Made by a program: the position numbers and the translations under genes. The notes beneath the pieces are model-generated. The model ran no database searches and was not told the DNA's origin. It saw nothing but the letters and a program-made list of their open reading frames with translations. This document shows, piece after piece, positions 1-12,150 of a DNA stretch of 64,000 nt (positions within the stretch are counted from its first letter, which is position 1; each line of letters opens with the position of its first letter). Where the stretch lies: positions 2,446,068 through 2,510,067 of the forward strand of contig NW_024468910.1 in assembly GCF_011745365.1 (NCBI RefSeq), given 5' to 3'. This DNA comes from Cryphonectria parasitica EP155 (Eukaryota > Ascomycota > Sordariomycetes > Diaporthales > Cryphonectriaceae).

Positions 1-10
1 TTATACCCCA

Positions 11-16
11 TATATA
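11..16 (+). promoter_or_regulatory. Possible TATA box of the siroheme synthase gene
   Basis: A TATATA hexamer lies 62 bp before the start codon at 78, at a usual distance for a fungal TATA element. The window begins only ten bases earlier, so the rest of the promoter is not visible. This is a position and sequence match only. Confidence 0.35.
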
Positions 17-77
17 GAAGCAGTAGGAAGGAAGGAGGGCAGTCTCCTCCTCCTCCATCTCATCTCGTTCCCAGCAC

Positions 78-2009
78 ATGATGGCCACACCTTCATATCA
101 TACTTCCCTCCTTACAGCGACAGACTGCCGCTCCCATGTGCACCTCATCATCGGCAGCAACTCTTTAGCCGGCAAACGTTGCGAGCAGTCTCTCGCCACA
201 GGTGCGAGGCCTATCCTCGTTGCCCCTGATCCCGAGTCCTCCTCAGCGCAGCCCATTCACTATGGCCTCACCAAGGCCATCGAGTCGTCTCAGGTGACCT
301 GGCTCCGCCAGCCCTTCACGCCTGAGTTGCTCTTCTCCCTCGGCCGCGAGGAGGTCGGTCGTGTGGTCGACGCCGTGTTCATCACGTCCACCAACACCAC
401 CACCAGTAATGCCGGCGTGCCCAGCAGCGACTCAACAGGTGGACACGAGAAAGAGGCAGCAGGTTTATCTGCACAAGAGATTTCGACCCTCTGCAGGCGC
501 AATCGCATCCCCGTCAATGTTGTTGATTCCTCCCGGCTGAGCAGCTTCTCCATCCTTTCCACCCACACCGACGGCCCGCTGCAGATCGGCATCACGACCA
601 ACGGACGGGGCTGTCACCTCGCCAGCAGGATCCGGCGTGAGGTTGCCGCCTCTCTCCCGGCTGGCCTGGGTGCGGGCTGCGCCAGGCTGGGCGAGGTGAG
701 GCGGCGGGTGCAGGAGGAGGACCATCTCCTCCACGAGGCCCTGGCGAACGGCGGGGGTGTTGGCGGCCTCGGCGCAGGGGACGAGGAGGAAGGGCTGGAC
801 CAGTCTGCGAGCTTCAACCACCTCATCACCGAGGAGGACCTCGACGCCGCCAAGGGCAGGCGCATGAGGTGGCTGGCCCAGGTGTGCGAGTATTGGCCGC
901 TGCGGAGGCTCGCGTCCATCAGCGACGAGGACGTCGACGTGGTATTGCAGTCGTACCCGGGCACCGCGGGCTCATCTGCCATCGCGAGCATTGGCCGTGG
1001 TGACGAACAATATGGCGGTGGCGCAGGGCGAAGTAGCCATAGGGGCGGCAGGATTATCCTCGCCGGCTCGGGACCTGGGCATCCTGACCTACTCACCCGT
1101 GCGACGCACAAGGCGATCCAGTCGGCGGATCTGATCCTCGCCGACAAGCTGGTCCCCGCCGGCGTGCTGGATCTGATCCCTCGGCGAACACCTGTGTCTA
1201 TCGCGAGAAAGTTCCCTGGCAACGCGGACCAGGCGCAGGAGGAGCTCCTCGAGCAGGCATTGGCTGGTCTCAAGGCGGGCAAGACAGTCCTACGGCTCAA
1301 GCAGGGTGATCCTTTTATTTATGGCCGTGGCGGTGAAGAGGTCGATTACTTCAGACGAAAAGGGTGGGGGGACAAGGTCATCGTGTTGCCGGGGATCACG
1401 AGCGCACTGAGTGCACCGCTGTTCGCTGCCGTCCCGCCGACGCAGAGGGACGTCGCAGACCAGGTACTCATCTGCACCGGCACTGGCAAGAAGGGAAAGC
1501 CGCCCGCTCCGCCCGAGTACGTGTCGAGTCGTACGTGTGTGTTTTTGATGGCGCTGCACCGCATCACGGGCCTTGTGGCAGAGCTGACGACACACTTGCC
1601 CACGGAGCTTGGCCAGGAGCGCACCAGCAGCGGCAGAGACGCATCATCATCGTCAGAAGGAGCAGAACAGCCAGGGGCACCGCCCCCGCCAGAGCAGGCT
1701 GAGGCAGACACGCAGTCCAGAACAGCAAATCGCACCCTCTGGCCCCTCGACACCCCCTGTGCCGTCATCGAGCGCGCCTCGTGCCCAGACCAGCGCGTCA
1801 TTCGTACAACGCTGCAGTTCGTCGCCGAGGCGATCGAGCAGGAAGGGAGCAGGCCGCCAGGCTTGTTGGTCGTTGGCAGGGCGTGCGAGGTGCTGTACAC
1901 GCCTGAGAAGGGGCGGGCCTGGACCGTCGAGGAAGGGTTTGGGGGGCTGGAGGTCGAGGACGGGGGGGCTGTGAGCGCTGCCCTGGGCAGCCTGGCAGCT
2001 TTGGCATAG
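78..2009 (+). CDS. MET1: Uroporphyrinogen-III C-methyltransferase / siroheme synthase (Met1 type)
   Basis: Single-exon protein of 643 aa. It makes precorrin-2 by SAM-dependent methylation of uroporphyrinogen III, the first committed step to siroheme, the cofactor of sulfite and nitrite reductases. The N-terminal third resembles the Rossmann-type precorrin-2 dehydrogenase/ferrochelatase module, with a recognisable block at about residues 173-200 (LQIGITTNGRGCHLASRIRR). The C-terminal SUMT domain starts near residue 327 with ILAGSGPGHPDLLT, followed by LKQGDPFIYGRGGEE and VLPGITSALSAP, which are SUMT signature blocks. A low-complexity Ser/Pro/Glu stretch interrupts the C-terminal part (about 514-550). 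Two adjacent ATGs open the frame (78 and 81); I took the first. It is convergent with the MAPKK gene downstream. Whether the N-terminal module is catalytically active cannot be judged here. Family assignment is firm; the yeast symbol is given by analogy. Confidence 0.93.
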   Translation: MMATPSYHTSLLTATDCRSHVHLIIGSNSLAGKRCEQSLATGARPILVAPDPESSSAQPIHYGLTKAIESSQVTWLRQPFTPELLFSLGREEVGRVVDAVFITSTNTTTSNAGVPSSDSTGGHEKEAAGLSAQEISTLCRRNRIPVNVVDSSRLSSFSILSTHTDGPLQIGITTNGRGCHLASRIRREVAASLPAGLGAGCARLGEVRRRVQEEDHLLHEALANGGGVGGLGAGDEEEGLDQSASFNHLITEEDLDAAKGRRMRWLAQVCEYWPLRRLASISDEDVDVVLQSYPGTAGSSAIASIGRGDEQYGGGAGRSSHRGGRIILAGSGPGHPDLLTRATHKAIQSADLILADKLVPAGVLDLIPRRTPVSIARKFPGNADQAQEELLEQALAGLKAGKTVLRLKQGDPFIYGRGGEEVDYFRRKGWGDKVIVLPGITSALSAPLFAAVPPTQRDVADQVLICTGTGKKGKPPAPPEYVSSRTCVFLMALHRITGLVAELTTHLPTELGQERTSSGRDASSSSEGAEQPGAPPPPEQAEADTQSRTANRTLWPLDTPCAVIERASCPDQRVIRTTLQFVAEAIEQEGSRPPGLLVVGRACEVLYTPEKGRAWTVEEGFGGLEVEDGGAVSAALGSLAALA

Positions 2010-3636
2010 GACTGGGCTGCTGAATGGGGAACAACTTTGCAAGTCGACCTGCCCTTTTCGGGGCTTACTGTTTCACAGTTGAACAGTGAAGGGAACGCGG
2101 GGGAAGGGCAGAAATGAAATAAAATTAAAGCCACATCATCAAGGAAAGAAGATGTTAATTAGACTAATGGCTATAACGGGGGAGCGCCTCTTCTTGCACC
2201 CATGACAATTGCTCGCACAAGTATTCTCCTCAAAAACAAACCCCTACCTATTCTACAGATTGCTATGGAGAATCACACACCCCCTGGATATCTAGGAACC
2301 CATTCCAGAGTCGGAGCAGCGGAGTTCAGGTGACGAGAGTAAAGCCTGCCTCCTCCATCCCCAATTCGGTAGCCGTCCTGTGCTTCTCGTGCAGGAACTC
2401 AAGTTGTGGTTGTGGAAAGATGGACAGTAATGAGCTCCCTGTCATGAGTTCTCGGCCAACTCACCAAGAAAGTGCCAGAGCCCCCCCCCCCCCCCAGTTT
2501 GTCCCGGGAATATCTGATCAGAGACAGACCTGTGATGTATCTCTCGGTGCCTCTACGGGACAAGGTACGTGCTTCGCACGACCACACCCTATGATAATGG
2601 GTACTTTGGACTGCACTGAGGATGCGGGCCTCATATTCTCTGTAGCGTATTTGTATCCAAGTACGAATCATGACAAGGTTCTGCGTTCCGTTTGCGCGCA
2701 TGGAGGACCACCACGCCAACGATCAGAACGACGTCGTTTTGGTCTTGAATCAGGAAACATTATCTATGCAGGAATCTCGGAAGAGATTGAAAGCCTTGAG
2801 TATCTCTCGCAGAGCCCATTGGTTGACTACATGGAGCCCACCCCTCCAGTACGACGATAACACGGCGGCTGCGAACGCAACATCGTTACACACCAAGGCA
2901 CAGGGAACTATTCTCCCCCGTCCCAAACTCCTCTCGCATACGACCCGACAACATTGCGTTCATGATGGACGCACACGACGGCGTTTGTTCGAGATTTGTC
3001 TTTGTGATGTTTCAGCTACAGGCTCGCCTGGTAACCGGCCGTTATTCAAAGTCACACGACCAGTCAGCAAGCGTAACTATTCACACCAGTTCCTGGCCCG
3101 CCGGCCTCATTGTGGACGCCAGGTCCGCCTCTTAGTTTGGTACGTTTTGGTGAATACAAGAAAAGGAAGGAAAGACCAACAAAAGAAAAAGAAAAGAAAG
3201 TAAAACAACCGGTTGCAAAACCAGAAAAACCGCCGTCAGTAAGCCAAACAAGCAAGAGAAGTTGCCTCCCATCCACTCTTGTCTTTCAGCTACTGCTCTA
3301 CTGGAATTCATGCCAATCCAACGAATAGATTCGAAACGCTATCCATGCGCACGCAATATGTATGTGTAACGCCCCCCTTTGCGCTGCTCTCAAAAAGCTC
3401 CGCTTGCAGCACACCATGTACCCACAAACGAGTGAAAAACTGTGTGCTGCTTGTTGCTATTTGGTATTGTGACAATAAAAAACCCAGTTCCTATCTTTGT
3501 CCGCGCGGTGGTGGTTTAAGAAGGTAGTTCAGGGTGAGGATGACCGCATTTCCTCAAACAAAATTGCTGCCCCCCAACATCTATTTCGACAACATCATGA
3601 TGTGCATGCTGCCTTGTGAAACAATGGCCCCTAAAC
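2010..3636. other. Intergenic region between convergent genes
   Basis: No convincing gene. It holds the 3' flanks of the siroheme synthase (+) and the MAPKK (-). The open frames present (for example 2330-2860 and 2670-3203) overlap one another in several phases, lack recognisable domains and contain a run of 15 C at 2481-2495. Confidence 0.6.
2481..2495. repeat. Poly(C) tract, 15 nt
   Basis: Uninterrupted run of cytosines in intergenic DNA, one of about ten such G/C homopolymers in the window. Confidence 0.9.
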
Positions 3637-5710
3637 TTATGTCTCTGCAGCCATCGGACTGCCGGCGGGGCTGACAGAATCCATAGGCGGGGCATGCAGT
3701 GCAGGTTTCTCGGCCGTCGCCGGCTGGAGTCCCTGTCGCTTGCGCTCCAGTACATCACTGACCCAGGCCGCGACCTCTTCGTCGCCCGCACCCTCGCTGC
3801 TGATGTTGAGTTGCCTCGCGGCGGCATCGGCCAGATCATTTTCAGTTGCCTCCGACTCGGCCTCGGCCTCTTCGGTGATGGTCTCGGGGTTGCCGAGGGA
3901 TTTAATCCAAGGGTGCTGTAGAAGCATGGGGTATGTGTGACGCTTCTTGGGGTTCTTGTTCAGACATGACTTCACAAAGTCGCGGGCTAGTGCGGAGTAG
4001 CCTTCAGTGGGTAAAATTGGCGGTTCGCCCTCGACGATGGCCTGCAAAGAGCGCGGATGTTAGATCGGACCATATACCTCCTATTTTGTTCCCTCTCACG
4101 TGCCTCCGGAAATACGGATAATCCAATGAAAGAAAGCCACTTACGTTGAGCTGACCAAAGATAGTCGAGCAGATCTCTGGTGGGTAAGGGTATTTGCCCA
4201 TCGCACACTCAATGATCGTCAGACCCAAACTCCAGATATCACTCTGGACGCTGTAGGTGCCGTCCGCCCCAGTTGCTATGCCTCCGCCAGAGATGCGCTC
4301 TGGGGCCATGTAGCTCTGACAGCCGATAGTCGTCTTCGCAATACTGGCCACCAGGTTGCCACTCACGCCAAAGTCACATATCTTGACCTGGCCTCTGGTG
4401 TTGACAAGAATATTCGTAGGTTTCACATCTCGATGGATGATCTTGTGCTCGTCCTTCAATGACTTGAGCCCCATGATCGTGCTGTAGGTGATCTTGCGTA
4501 GCACATGTTCTGGAATACCGCCAGCATAGATCTTATCGATGGAGCCGCCGTCCATGTATTCGATGCACATATACACGGCACCTTCCTGGAAGAAAGCACC
4601 GTAGAAGTCGATTATGTACGGGGAAGAACACTCATGGAGAATGACCAGCTCCTTGAGGATCGTCGTAAATTTGGCCTCGTCCAGCTCTAACCTGATCTCC
4701 TTCATTGCCATGACCCGGCCTGTTGTGCCGTCTGGGCGGGCGCCCTGGGGGGATAGCGGTGAGCTCTCATCTGCCGACGAATCGTCCTGTCGAGAGGACA
4801 ACTTGAAGCCGCCGAGACCTTGGCCAAACCGGGGAATCTTTGGTCGAGCGTGGCGGACCTTGTACACCGTGCCATAATTGCCCTTGCCCAGCTCCTCCAT
4901 GATGTCAATCTCATCCAATGAGATCTTGAAGGTTGCTCCACTGGCAAAGTTGACTCCGGTCTTGGTGATAGTCGCTGCCCCTTCAAAAGTGATCCAGCCC
5001 TTTTGCGTGTCGACGAATTTCTTGTACTCATCCATCTTAGAGCCCATCCCTGAGTTATTCGCATTCGGACCGCCCATGCCAGCACCTCCGTTGATGTCGG
5101 ACAGCTTGGGTGTCGCGGCAGGCGATGGACTGCCCGGGAAACCACCAAGGTTCATCTTCCTCCGCTCACTGAGGCCAGGCTTCCTCCCAGCCAAACCAGG
5201 CACGACAGGCGCGGACCGGGGAAGGTTTTGAGGAGGCGGCCGTGACAGGCCACCCATACCGCCCGGCAGCTTCAGGCCGCCGGGTAGACCCCCTGGGAAA
5301 CCTCCCGCCATGGGCGAGCCAGAGCCACCCGACATTGGCGATCCACTATGCTGTGTGTTGAGGCTAGGACGAGGAAGACCAGCCCGCTCGGCCTGTAGTG
5401 CTCGTGCCTTGGCCATCAGGTCCATGGGCAGGGTGCTTGCCGCGGGGGGCCGCCGGGCCGTCGTCAGGATGCCTGTCACGCTGGAGCTTGGACTCATACT
5501 AGCGTTCTGAGGAGCCGAGACGGTCCGTAACGAAGGTACCCGGCGGGGAAGATCTTTCGAGGAGGGAGAGGGGGCATCGAAGGGGGGGCCTGGAGGATCT
5601 AGCGGAGTGCTGGCTTCAGAGGAGTCGTCGGCTTCGGAGCCGGGCGAGGCGGGGTTGCTCTCGATCTGTTCGTCCGGCGTGGCCGGGACGGAATCTGGGG
5701 AATCTGGCAT
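3637..5710 (-). CDS. PBS2: MAP kinase kinase of the HOG osmostress pathway (Pbs2/OS-5 type)
   Basis: CDS is complement(join(3637..4041,4145..5710)), 656 aa. The 103-nt intron has a GTAAGT donor and a CAG acceptor and joins QLN to AIVEGEPP in phase 0, as expected for Pbs2. The long N-terminus (1-270) is Pro/Ser/Gly-rich and disordered. The kinase domain has the glycine loop GKGNYGTVY (275-283), then about 50 residues of linker before the ATP-binding Lys337 (VMAMKEI), the HRDVKPTNIL catalytic loop (426-435), DFGVS (446-450) and the Pbs2 signature GCQSYMAPERI (463-473). Activation-loop Ser456 and Thr460 match the phosphorylated pair of yeast Pbs2 in spacing. Known family role: phosphorylates the Hog1 MAPK under osmotic stress and transmits dicarboximide/fludioxonil sensitivity in filamentous fungi. 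The start at 5710 has a good context (CCACC before ATG). An in-frame extension to 5920 is possible but reads like 5' leader. Confidence 0.96.
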
Positions 5711-6029
5711 GGTGGGCGGGTTTGGAGGATTTTTGTGTGTGTTTGTGAAAACAATCTTGTGCTCGGCTATCTTGAAAGGTGATGCATGTGAGCTGATTGC
5801 TCGATGGGTTACTGATGTTGAGGTCGAAGTATGCTTGTAATCAGATGCTCTGATGACCCAGTGTGTGGGTGTCTTGGGACGGTAGCAAACGGTGGAAAGG
5901 CAAGTCGGATGATAAACCAAAGGCTAGAAAAAGGTGGATGTCATCAGATGAAAGGCAGCCCTAGGACCAACCCAGAGATCAATGTGGTGAAGAAGGAGAA
6001 GGATGAGGAGGGGGAGGAGGTAAGAGCTT

Positions 6030-6050
6030 TCTCTCTCTCTCTCTCTCTCC
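6030..6050. repeat. CT microsatellite
   Basis: About ten CT dinucleotides in the upstream region (reverse strand: GA-rich) of the MAPKK gene. Confidence 0.85.
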
Positions 6051-8073
6051 TTTCCTGTCTCAGTCTCTTGAAGAAAAGTCGTTAGTGTGATTCGTTGGGC
6101 ATTTGGAGTTGCAAACCGTTGAGACGACGAAGCATGAGGCAAACAATCCAAGCAGGTGCAGATCAGATCATACTCACTCCAGGTCGGGCAACTAATAATG
6201 AAATTAGGCGAGATTCCTTCTTGAGGAACCGGTATTTTATGATGACGAGGTCGGGAGAGAAGAGTGTGGGAGAGGGAAGGTCGTTAGATGCTGAGGTTGG
6301 TAATATGCAGGAGGAGTCGGGAAGTTGAGAGAGCGAGATAGCTACTTTGGTGCAGAGTCTGTTGCGTCAGAAGCTATGTGTATGGATGATACGTGCCTTG
6401 ATTAGCGACCTTGGGGTTTCCTTAGGACAGAGGAAGCGTTTTGGGAGCTGATAATGCGATAACAGGTTGAAATTCCCTCGATAATGCAATTTCACACGTG
6501 TCTGCCCAATCGGAATGCGGATTAGCGTGAGGTGCTACCCCTCCATGGCCCCTGTTTTCTCCAGAGGCTTCTCCAAGGCATTCAGTTCCACTCTCGAGCA
6601 TCTGGATCAATCAGAAGCAGCTGTCTGGGCCACATCCAGATGGCAAGCCTAATTTGACGGGACCTGCTCCGTCTGATTACTATGATTACGTAGGACAGCT
6701 GCGCCCAGTGACACTCGACATGCAGGCTGAAGAATCATCATGGTCAGATGTCACGGCAGTTTTCATCGTCTCATGGCAGCTCGACGGCGAGGCCATTGTC
6801 GATCCTTCTCGAGGGTCGGGGGTTCCTTGGGGGCAAAACAGCTCACTCCTGCAGAGCAACGTCATGAGCCGAAGGGCTGGTTATGCAGGGATATTTGTCG
6901 TAATTTTCTTGACCAAGACTGGCTGGGAAAGGAAACTGATGGAGAACGAAAAATGGCGGCGGGACAGACGCGAATGTCGAAATTCGAGCAATATGAGAAG
7001 ACATGGCATTTCTGGCCCCACTATGATGATGACGTCTGTTTCTGCTGAACCGTGGTTCGCAGCAGGGGCTCTCCACCCAGCACCAAAACATACCATACCA
7101 TAATACCTCGTGCAAGCTCATGCTCATTGGTGGTGTATTGCCCATTGGGAGCGGGCCTGGTACATACACAACAGAGAATCGCACCTCTGGAATTTTGACG
7201 TCGCCAAAAGCCTTTGGGTGCCAAGAACACACCTCGCCTCTCACGAAAGATCTCCCGCCCTCATTTCCCCTCTCGGCCATCTGAAACGTACGATGGGCAG
7301 TCCCAAATTGGCATGCGAGATGAAACATATACATGGTGTTGTCATGCAGTATAGCACGTCTTTGGGGGCACAACATGTGTTCCATACCTGGCAAAACAAG
7401 GCTTTGCTCTGCTCTGCTCGGTCAAGCCGACTTCAATGTATTACAGCACAGTTGTCAAGGGACATAGGTAAATCTGCATCGTGAATCAGCCTGTCCGAGC
7501 TGAGTCTGTTATGGTTGTTATGACGGACTGGGTTATCGACTGATCGGCCTTTGCCACAGCAGCTGTGCGATCTTCAAAGTTGGTCTGGGAAGATTAGGCG
7601 ATGAATAGCCCTGCATGACTATATTTGAATTTGAATCCGAACCCCTCTAGTCGCTCTGGTTTGCCGGCTAGCTAGCCAATTATGCAGGTGTCGAGGCTGA
7701 GTACCAGCTTTTTCCTTCCTTTTCCCGTCGTCTCCTCTTTTCTTTTCTCTTTTCTTCATTCTTTTCTTCTTCTTTCTAGCCTGATGTCCAGATGGCTGCT
7801 TGAGTTGGAATCCGGTTTGTCGCCTCTCGGAGTATTTACTAGCGCCTCTCGCTCATCTCTGGTACCCCAAGGAGCGTGCAGCATGCCAAGGTGACCAGAA
7901 GGACGTTGTTAAGAGAGGTTCATTGAGGCATCGCTTGGGGCTTCAAGCGGGCGGCGGACCATTAGATTCGGACCGAGCGAAGACGATTTAGAACAGAGAG
8001 CGACTATGGTGCTCATGGCATCCCTGGTCTTGGTCCGTAATTGTAAGGGTCAAGGGCAGAGACAGAGGAGAGA

Positions 8074-8086
8074 GGGGGGGGGGGGG
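8074..8086. repeat. Poly(G) tract, 13 nt
   Basis: Uninterrupted guanine run in intergenic DNA. Confidence 0.9.
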
Positions 8087-9638
8087 AATGAAAAATAAAA
8101 TTTAGGGTTGTCAAAGCGAAATCACATCGATGGCTGCAGTGACGTCACACTCTCGACCTCTCTGTCGCCCACGGAAACACGCTGCACCAGGTCCCCGGTC
8201 CCCAAGCTGGGATGTCGCACCTGCATAAGTTGTCGCCTGCAAGCAACACGTTAATATGTGGCTGTTAAGCCTTAAACATCAAGCCTTCGGTGGCGGCGGT
8301 GTCAGAAATGTCGACCAAGCTTGTGTGCAACGTAACACAGCGAGTTTGGCAAAACCAACTTCATACCACGAGGTTGTCTGCTAGCGATCGGCCATGCTGT
8401 ACCCGTCACCCTTTTTGGAGCCTAGTCCAATCAACCCAAGCCATACGAACCGCGGTGCCATACTGTTTGTTGAAGCGAGCACAAAATGACAGGTGAAATG
8501 GCTGCAAACATCCTGTTTGACTGTCAGCTTCCCTAATAGACGACGTGGTGTGTCAGCCGGCACATGAAAGTACATATTGGTATATCATAGTACTATAGTA
8601 GATGTAGTAGATGATCGGCGGCAGCTGGGTTGGGACTGGCAGGATGCACAGCTCTGACCAAGAATGGTAAGCAGTCGTGGCAGTTAACAGACCTGGCCGA
8701 CAAGCTCCGGTTGGACCTGAATCTCATTGCCCATCACTCCATCAGCGGGCCAATCAATGCTTCAGCGCGAGCACGTTTACAAGATCCAGACCGCAAGCCG
8801 CGTCGACCCTAGTCTGAATTGACATACTGCTATGATACTACGATACTGTAGTACTGTAACTGTTTTTGTGCCAGTACTAAGAAAATGCCCAGTAGACACT
8901 GCCTCAGCACAGCAGCCTTGGCTCCAATGGTTGACAAAACCTGCATTCTTCGGTCTGTTTGGTCTGGGCTTGGCTGGCTTGGCCAAGTACTTATGTAGAC
9001 GGACAACGGGTCGAGGAACCATTCAAAAACGAATGAATCTGAGCGACGAACATAGGTAAAAAGGGGAAACAGGCCTCCCGGGGGCTGTGCTTCCTGCTAC
9101 CATAGTTGTACACTGAGCATTCAGAGGCGGGTATCGTCATATTGGCCCGACGCCGCCCCCCCCCCCCACTTTCACCCCATTCCACGCCTTTCAGTTGTCT
9201 TATCAATCTGCCGTCTTTCCCGACAACCACATCCACCAAAACTGCACGCAACCCATCGACCCATAATTCGACATCGGACACCCCAATTCTTCGTCCACCG
9301 CACAGTTGACTTCGGAGCTCGGCTGAGCGTCATGATACCGGTGCTGCGTGAAAGAGAGTCTTGGCAGCTGGCCTGAGCCACATGCAAAGCCCAGGAGAAA
9401 ATCGCCTCAGATCCAGCAGACGAGCCGCTGCGACCCAATTAGCGAAACATCACCTCTCTGCCAAGGGTGGCCAACACACACGAGACGACTCCACAATTCA
9501 GGCCAAGCAGGGCGGATAAAAGCTACGAAAAAGCAGGGGCTCCAAGTCCGTCTCAACAGCCCTGAACTGCCACTGATTCTTGACTCACTTGAAACTTCAC
9601 TAACGCCTTCAAACATATAGAGGCTGTTGTCGCCCACG

Positions 9639-11613
9639 ATGGTCGCTTCGTTTCGCCTCGCTAACATCGAGACGCCACCGCTCACCATGGAGTCAATAAC
9701 AACATCATCAGCACCCTTTGTGGTCTTCACTGGGGCACATGATTCTCATCCGTCGCTGGGCCACCTGGTTCTGCTCGTCTTCGAAGCGGTGATGCAGGTA
9801 GTCTGTGTCAGTCTTCCAGGATACATTATCGCGAGGCTGGGCCACTTCGACGCCGACAAGCAGAAGTTCCTCGCGAACCTGAACGTGATGCTCTTCACGC
9901 CATGTCTTAGTATGGCTACACCCACCCGAACGTTGCACTGTCTCTTCCATACCCGATTTCTTTCCCCCAACTGACGCCTTACGCCACACGCAGTCTTCAC
10001 GAAGCTCGCCTCCCAGCTCAACGCCGACAAGCTCCTCGAGCTTGGCGTTATACCAATCATCTTCGTCATACAGACCCTCGTGTCGTACTGCGTTTCGCAA
10101 GTCGTGACCCGGCTGTTCGGTTTCAACAAGAGGGCCTCCAACTTCGTCACGGCCATGGGAGTATGTTATGCCTGGGTTTGATACGCATGGAGAGAGGGAC
10201 TTGTCTCGGACGCTGACAGATACTCTCTTAGGTCTTTGGAAACTCCAACTCGTTACCCATCTCTCTCGTGATCTCGCTCTCGCAGACGCTCAAGGGCCTC
10301 CACTGGGACAAGATCCCCGGCGACAACGACGACGAGGTCGCCGCCCGCGGCATCTTATACCTGATGATCTTCCAGCAGCTGGGACAACTGGTACGATGGA
10401 GCTGGGGTTATCATGTACTTCTCGCGCCCAAGGAGAAGTACGAGGAGTACCACAGCGAGAGAGCCGAGGAGGGTCGATTCGCCGGTGACGCGATGGGCAG
10501 TGAGGAAACAGACAACCTGTTGGACTACAATGAGGAGGATGACGAGGAGAATGAGGCGCATAGGAGCGGCGACTCAGACATCTACGAGCCAGCTGGTCGC
10601 ACGCCGGTGGCGAACATGTCGCAATCATCCCTGGCCGACCTGGACGTCCATCGCGACGGTACCCTCACCCCGCGAAAGCCCGGCCACGGGAGATACCATC
10701 ACAAGAAGGGCTCTGAGCGCCCGAGCACTGCAGGCACGATCGCCGAGGACATCGACGGCACCCAGGATGAGACCATTCTGTCCTTCCCGCGCATCCGCAA
10801 CAGCGATGAGCCGGAGCTGCCGGACGGCATCAGGGGTGTGCCGGAGCGGTTGCAGCGCTGGACCAAGCTGAGAAAGGCTGCCGCAGCGCAGGCGCTGGTG
10901 CGCAGGCGCCAGGAGGCATATGCCCGTCTCCCGCCTACCCTCCAGCGTGCCGCCGACCTTACACGGCGTGCCGGCAGCAAGGTCAACACGTTCCTTTGGG
11001 AGTTCATGAACCCGCCCCTTTGGGCTATGCTTATTGCCGTGATCGTTGCCTCGGTCCCGGACCTCCAGCGGCTCTTTTTCGAGGAAGGCTCCTTCATCAA
11101 GAACAGCGTTACCAGCGCCGTCAGCTCCAGCGCGGGTGTCGCAGTCCCGCTCATCCTAGTCGTGTTGGGCGCCAATCTCGCGCGCAACACACAGAGGCGT
11201 GATGGTGAGGCCGCAGACCCGGAGGAGGCCCAGATCGGCACCAGGCTGCTGGTCGCCAGTCTCCTCTGCCGCATGCTCCTGCCGACAGTAATCATGGCGC
11301 CCATCCTGGCAGTCTTCGCCAAGTATGTGCCGGTCAGCATCCTTGACGATCCGATCTTCGTGATCGTCTGCTTCCTACTCGTCGGTGCGCCCAGCGCCCT
11401 GCAGCTCGCACAGATCTGCCAGATCAACTCCGTGTACGAGAATGTCATGTCGAAGGTCCTATTCCAGAGCTATGTCATCTGGTACGTGTCCCACCCCCAT
11501 GCGCCCGCTTTGATTTTCCGGATCGCGTGCTGATTATAGTCTTAACCAGGATTCTTCCGTCCACCCTTGTTCTGGTCATGCTTGCACTGGAAGTGGTTGA
11601 ATGGGCAGTCTAG
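9639..11613 (+). CDS. Auxin-efflux-carrier (PIN-like) family membrane transporter
   Basis: CDS join(9639..9909,9994..10160,10232..11481,11550..11613), 583 aa. Three introns of 84, 71 and 68 nt; exon joins give CLIFTKLASQL, AMGVFGNSNSLP and VIWILPSTLVLVM, all typical of the Mem_trans/AEC family, which supports the splice choices. Hydrophobic helices form an N-terminal bundle (about residues 30-200) and a C-terminal bundle (about 440-583). They are separated by a long acidic, Ser-rich cytosolic loop (about 225-400), a layout shared with fungal PIN-like proteins of the ER (yeast Ecm3/YLR152C relatives). The NSNSLP motif follows the second intron. The start is uncertain: ATG 9687 has a better context (TCACC before ATGG) than 9639, which would remove 16 residues. 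The substrate in fungi is not established, so auxin transport should not be assumed. Confidence 0.9.
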
Positions 11614-12150
11614 GAGAAATAATCCGCTTCCGCTCCAGCACAGGATGATGTTGCCATCGCCTTGACGCTTCTTCCATACTTGAGCGTATAGCACAGCACA
11701 CCCACTAACATAGAGAGAGCCTACATCTATTGGCAGCTTTATCATCGCATGTCTATCGGCGTTTGGGACCCGTATCGGGCTCATTGCTTTTGAGTTCTTT
11801 TGTGAATTTCTCTCGGTATTGGAGTTCTGGGTTTAGGGACAAGAGGCGGCGACGGATCGCTTCCAAGGGTCGTCACATGGATAAACTGTACTTAAGTGAC
11901 AAGACGAGTCTCGGGGTAAAAGAAAATGGGGCTCAGTATACTGTGTTGATACAATCGGGGCTTTGAAAATTTTTTCTTTTTTTTTTGGGGGGGGGGGGGG
12001 TTTGTGTAAGCACATACACGCCTAGAGGGACAGGAATAACTTACAAAGAAGAGGGAGGATTGTGGTCGTATAAATTAGGCAAGCAAGCAGACATGGGGGT
12101 CACAATCTCAAGCAAGACCGAAACAGAGTTTTTTTTGTTTTTTTTTGTTG
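11614..12150. other. Intergenic region between convergent genes
   Basis: The 3' flanks of the PIN-like gene (+) and the PNPOx-like gene (-). It contains a T-rich stretch followed by G14 at 11987-12000, and another T-rich stretch near 12129-12149. No gene seen. Confidence 0.6.
11987..12000. repeat. Poly(G) tract, 14 nt, after a T run
   Basis: Oligo(T) (11979-11986) followed directly by 14 G, between convergent genes. Confidence 0.9.

Larger units (their letters stand above)
5711..9638. other. Long intergenic region between divergent genes
   Basis: About 3.9 kb shared by the upstream sides of the MAPKK (-) and the PIN-like carrier (+). I see no supported gene; candidate frames such as 6843-7394 (minus) start at non-ATG codons and show no domain. 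It contains a CT microsatellite near 6030-6050, a pyrimidine-rich stretch at about 7715-7785, G13 at 8074-8086 and C12 at 9156-9167. The CT-rich part from about 9150 to 9638 looks like a leader of the downstream gene. Confidence 0.55.

Noticed and set aside
2330..3203. Two overlapping frames (176 and 177 codons) downstream of the siroheme synthase gene
   Set aside because: They overlap in different phases, cross a C15 run, and neither shows a domain.
6843..7394. 183-codon frame on the minus strand in the long upstream region
   Set aside because: Starts at a TTG codon, no ATG with good context, no recognisable domain.
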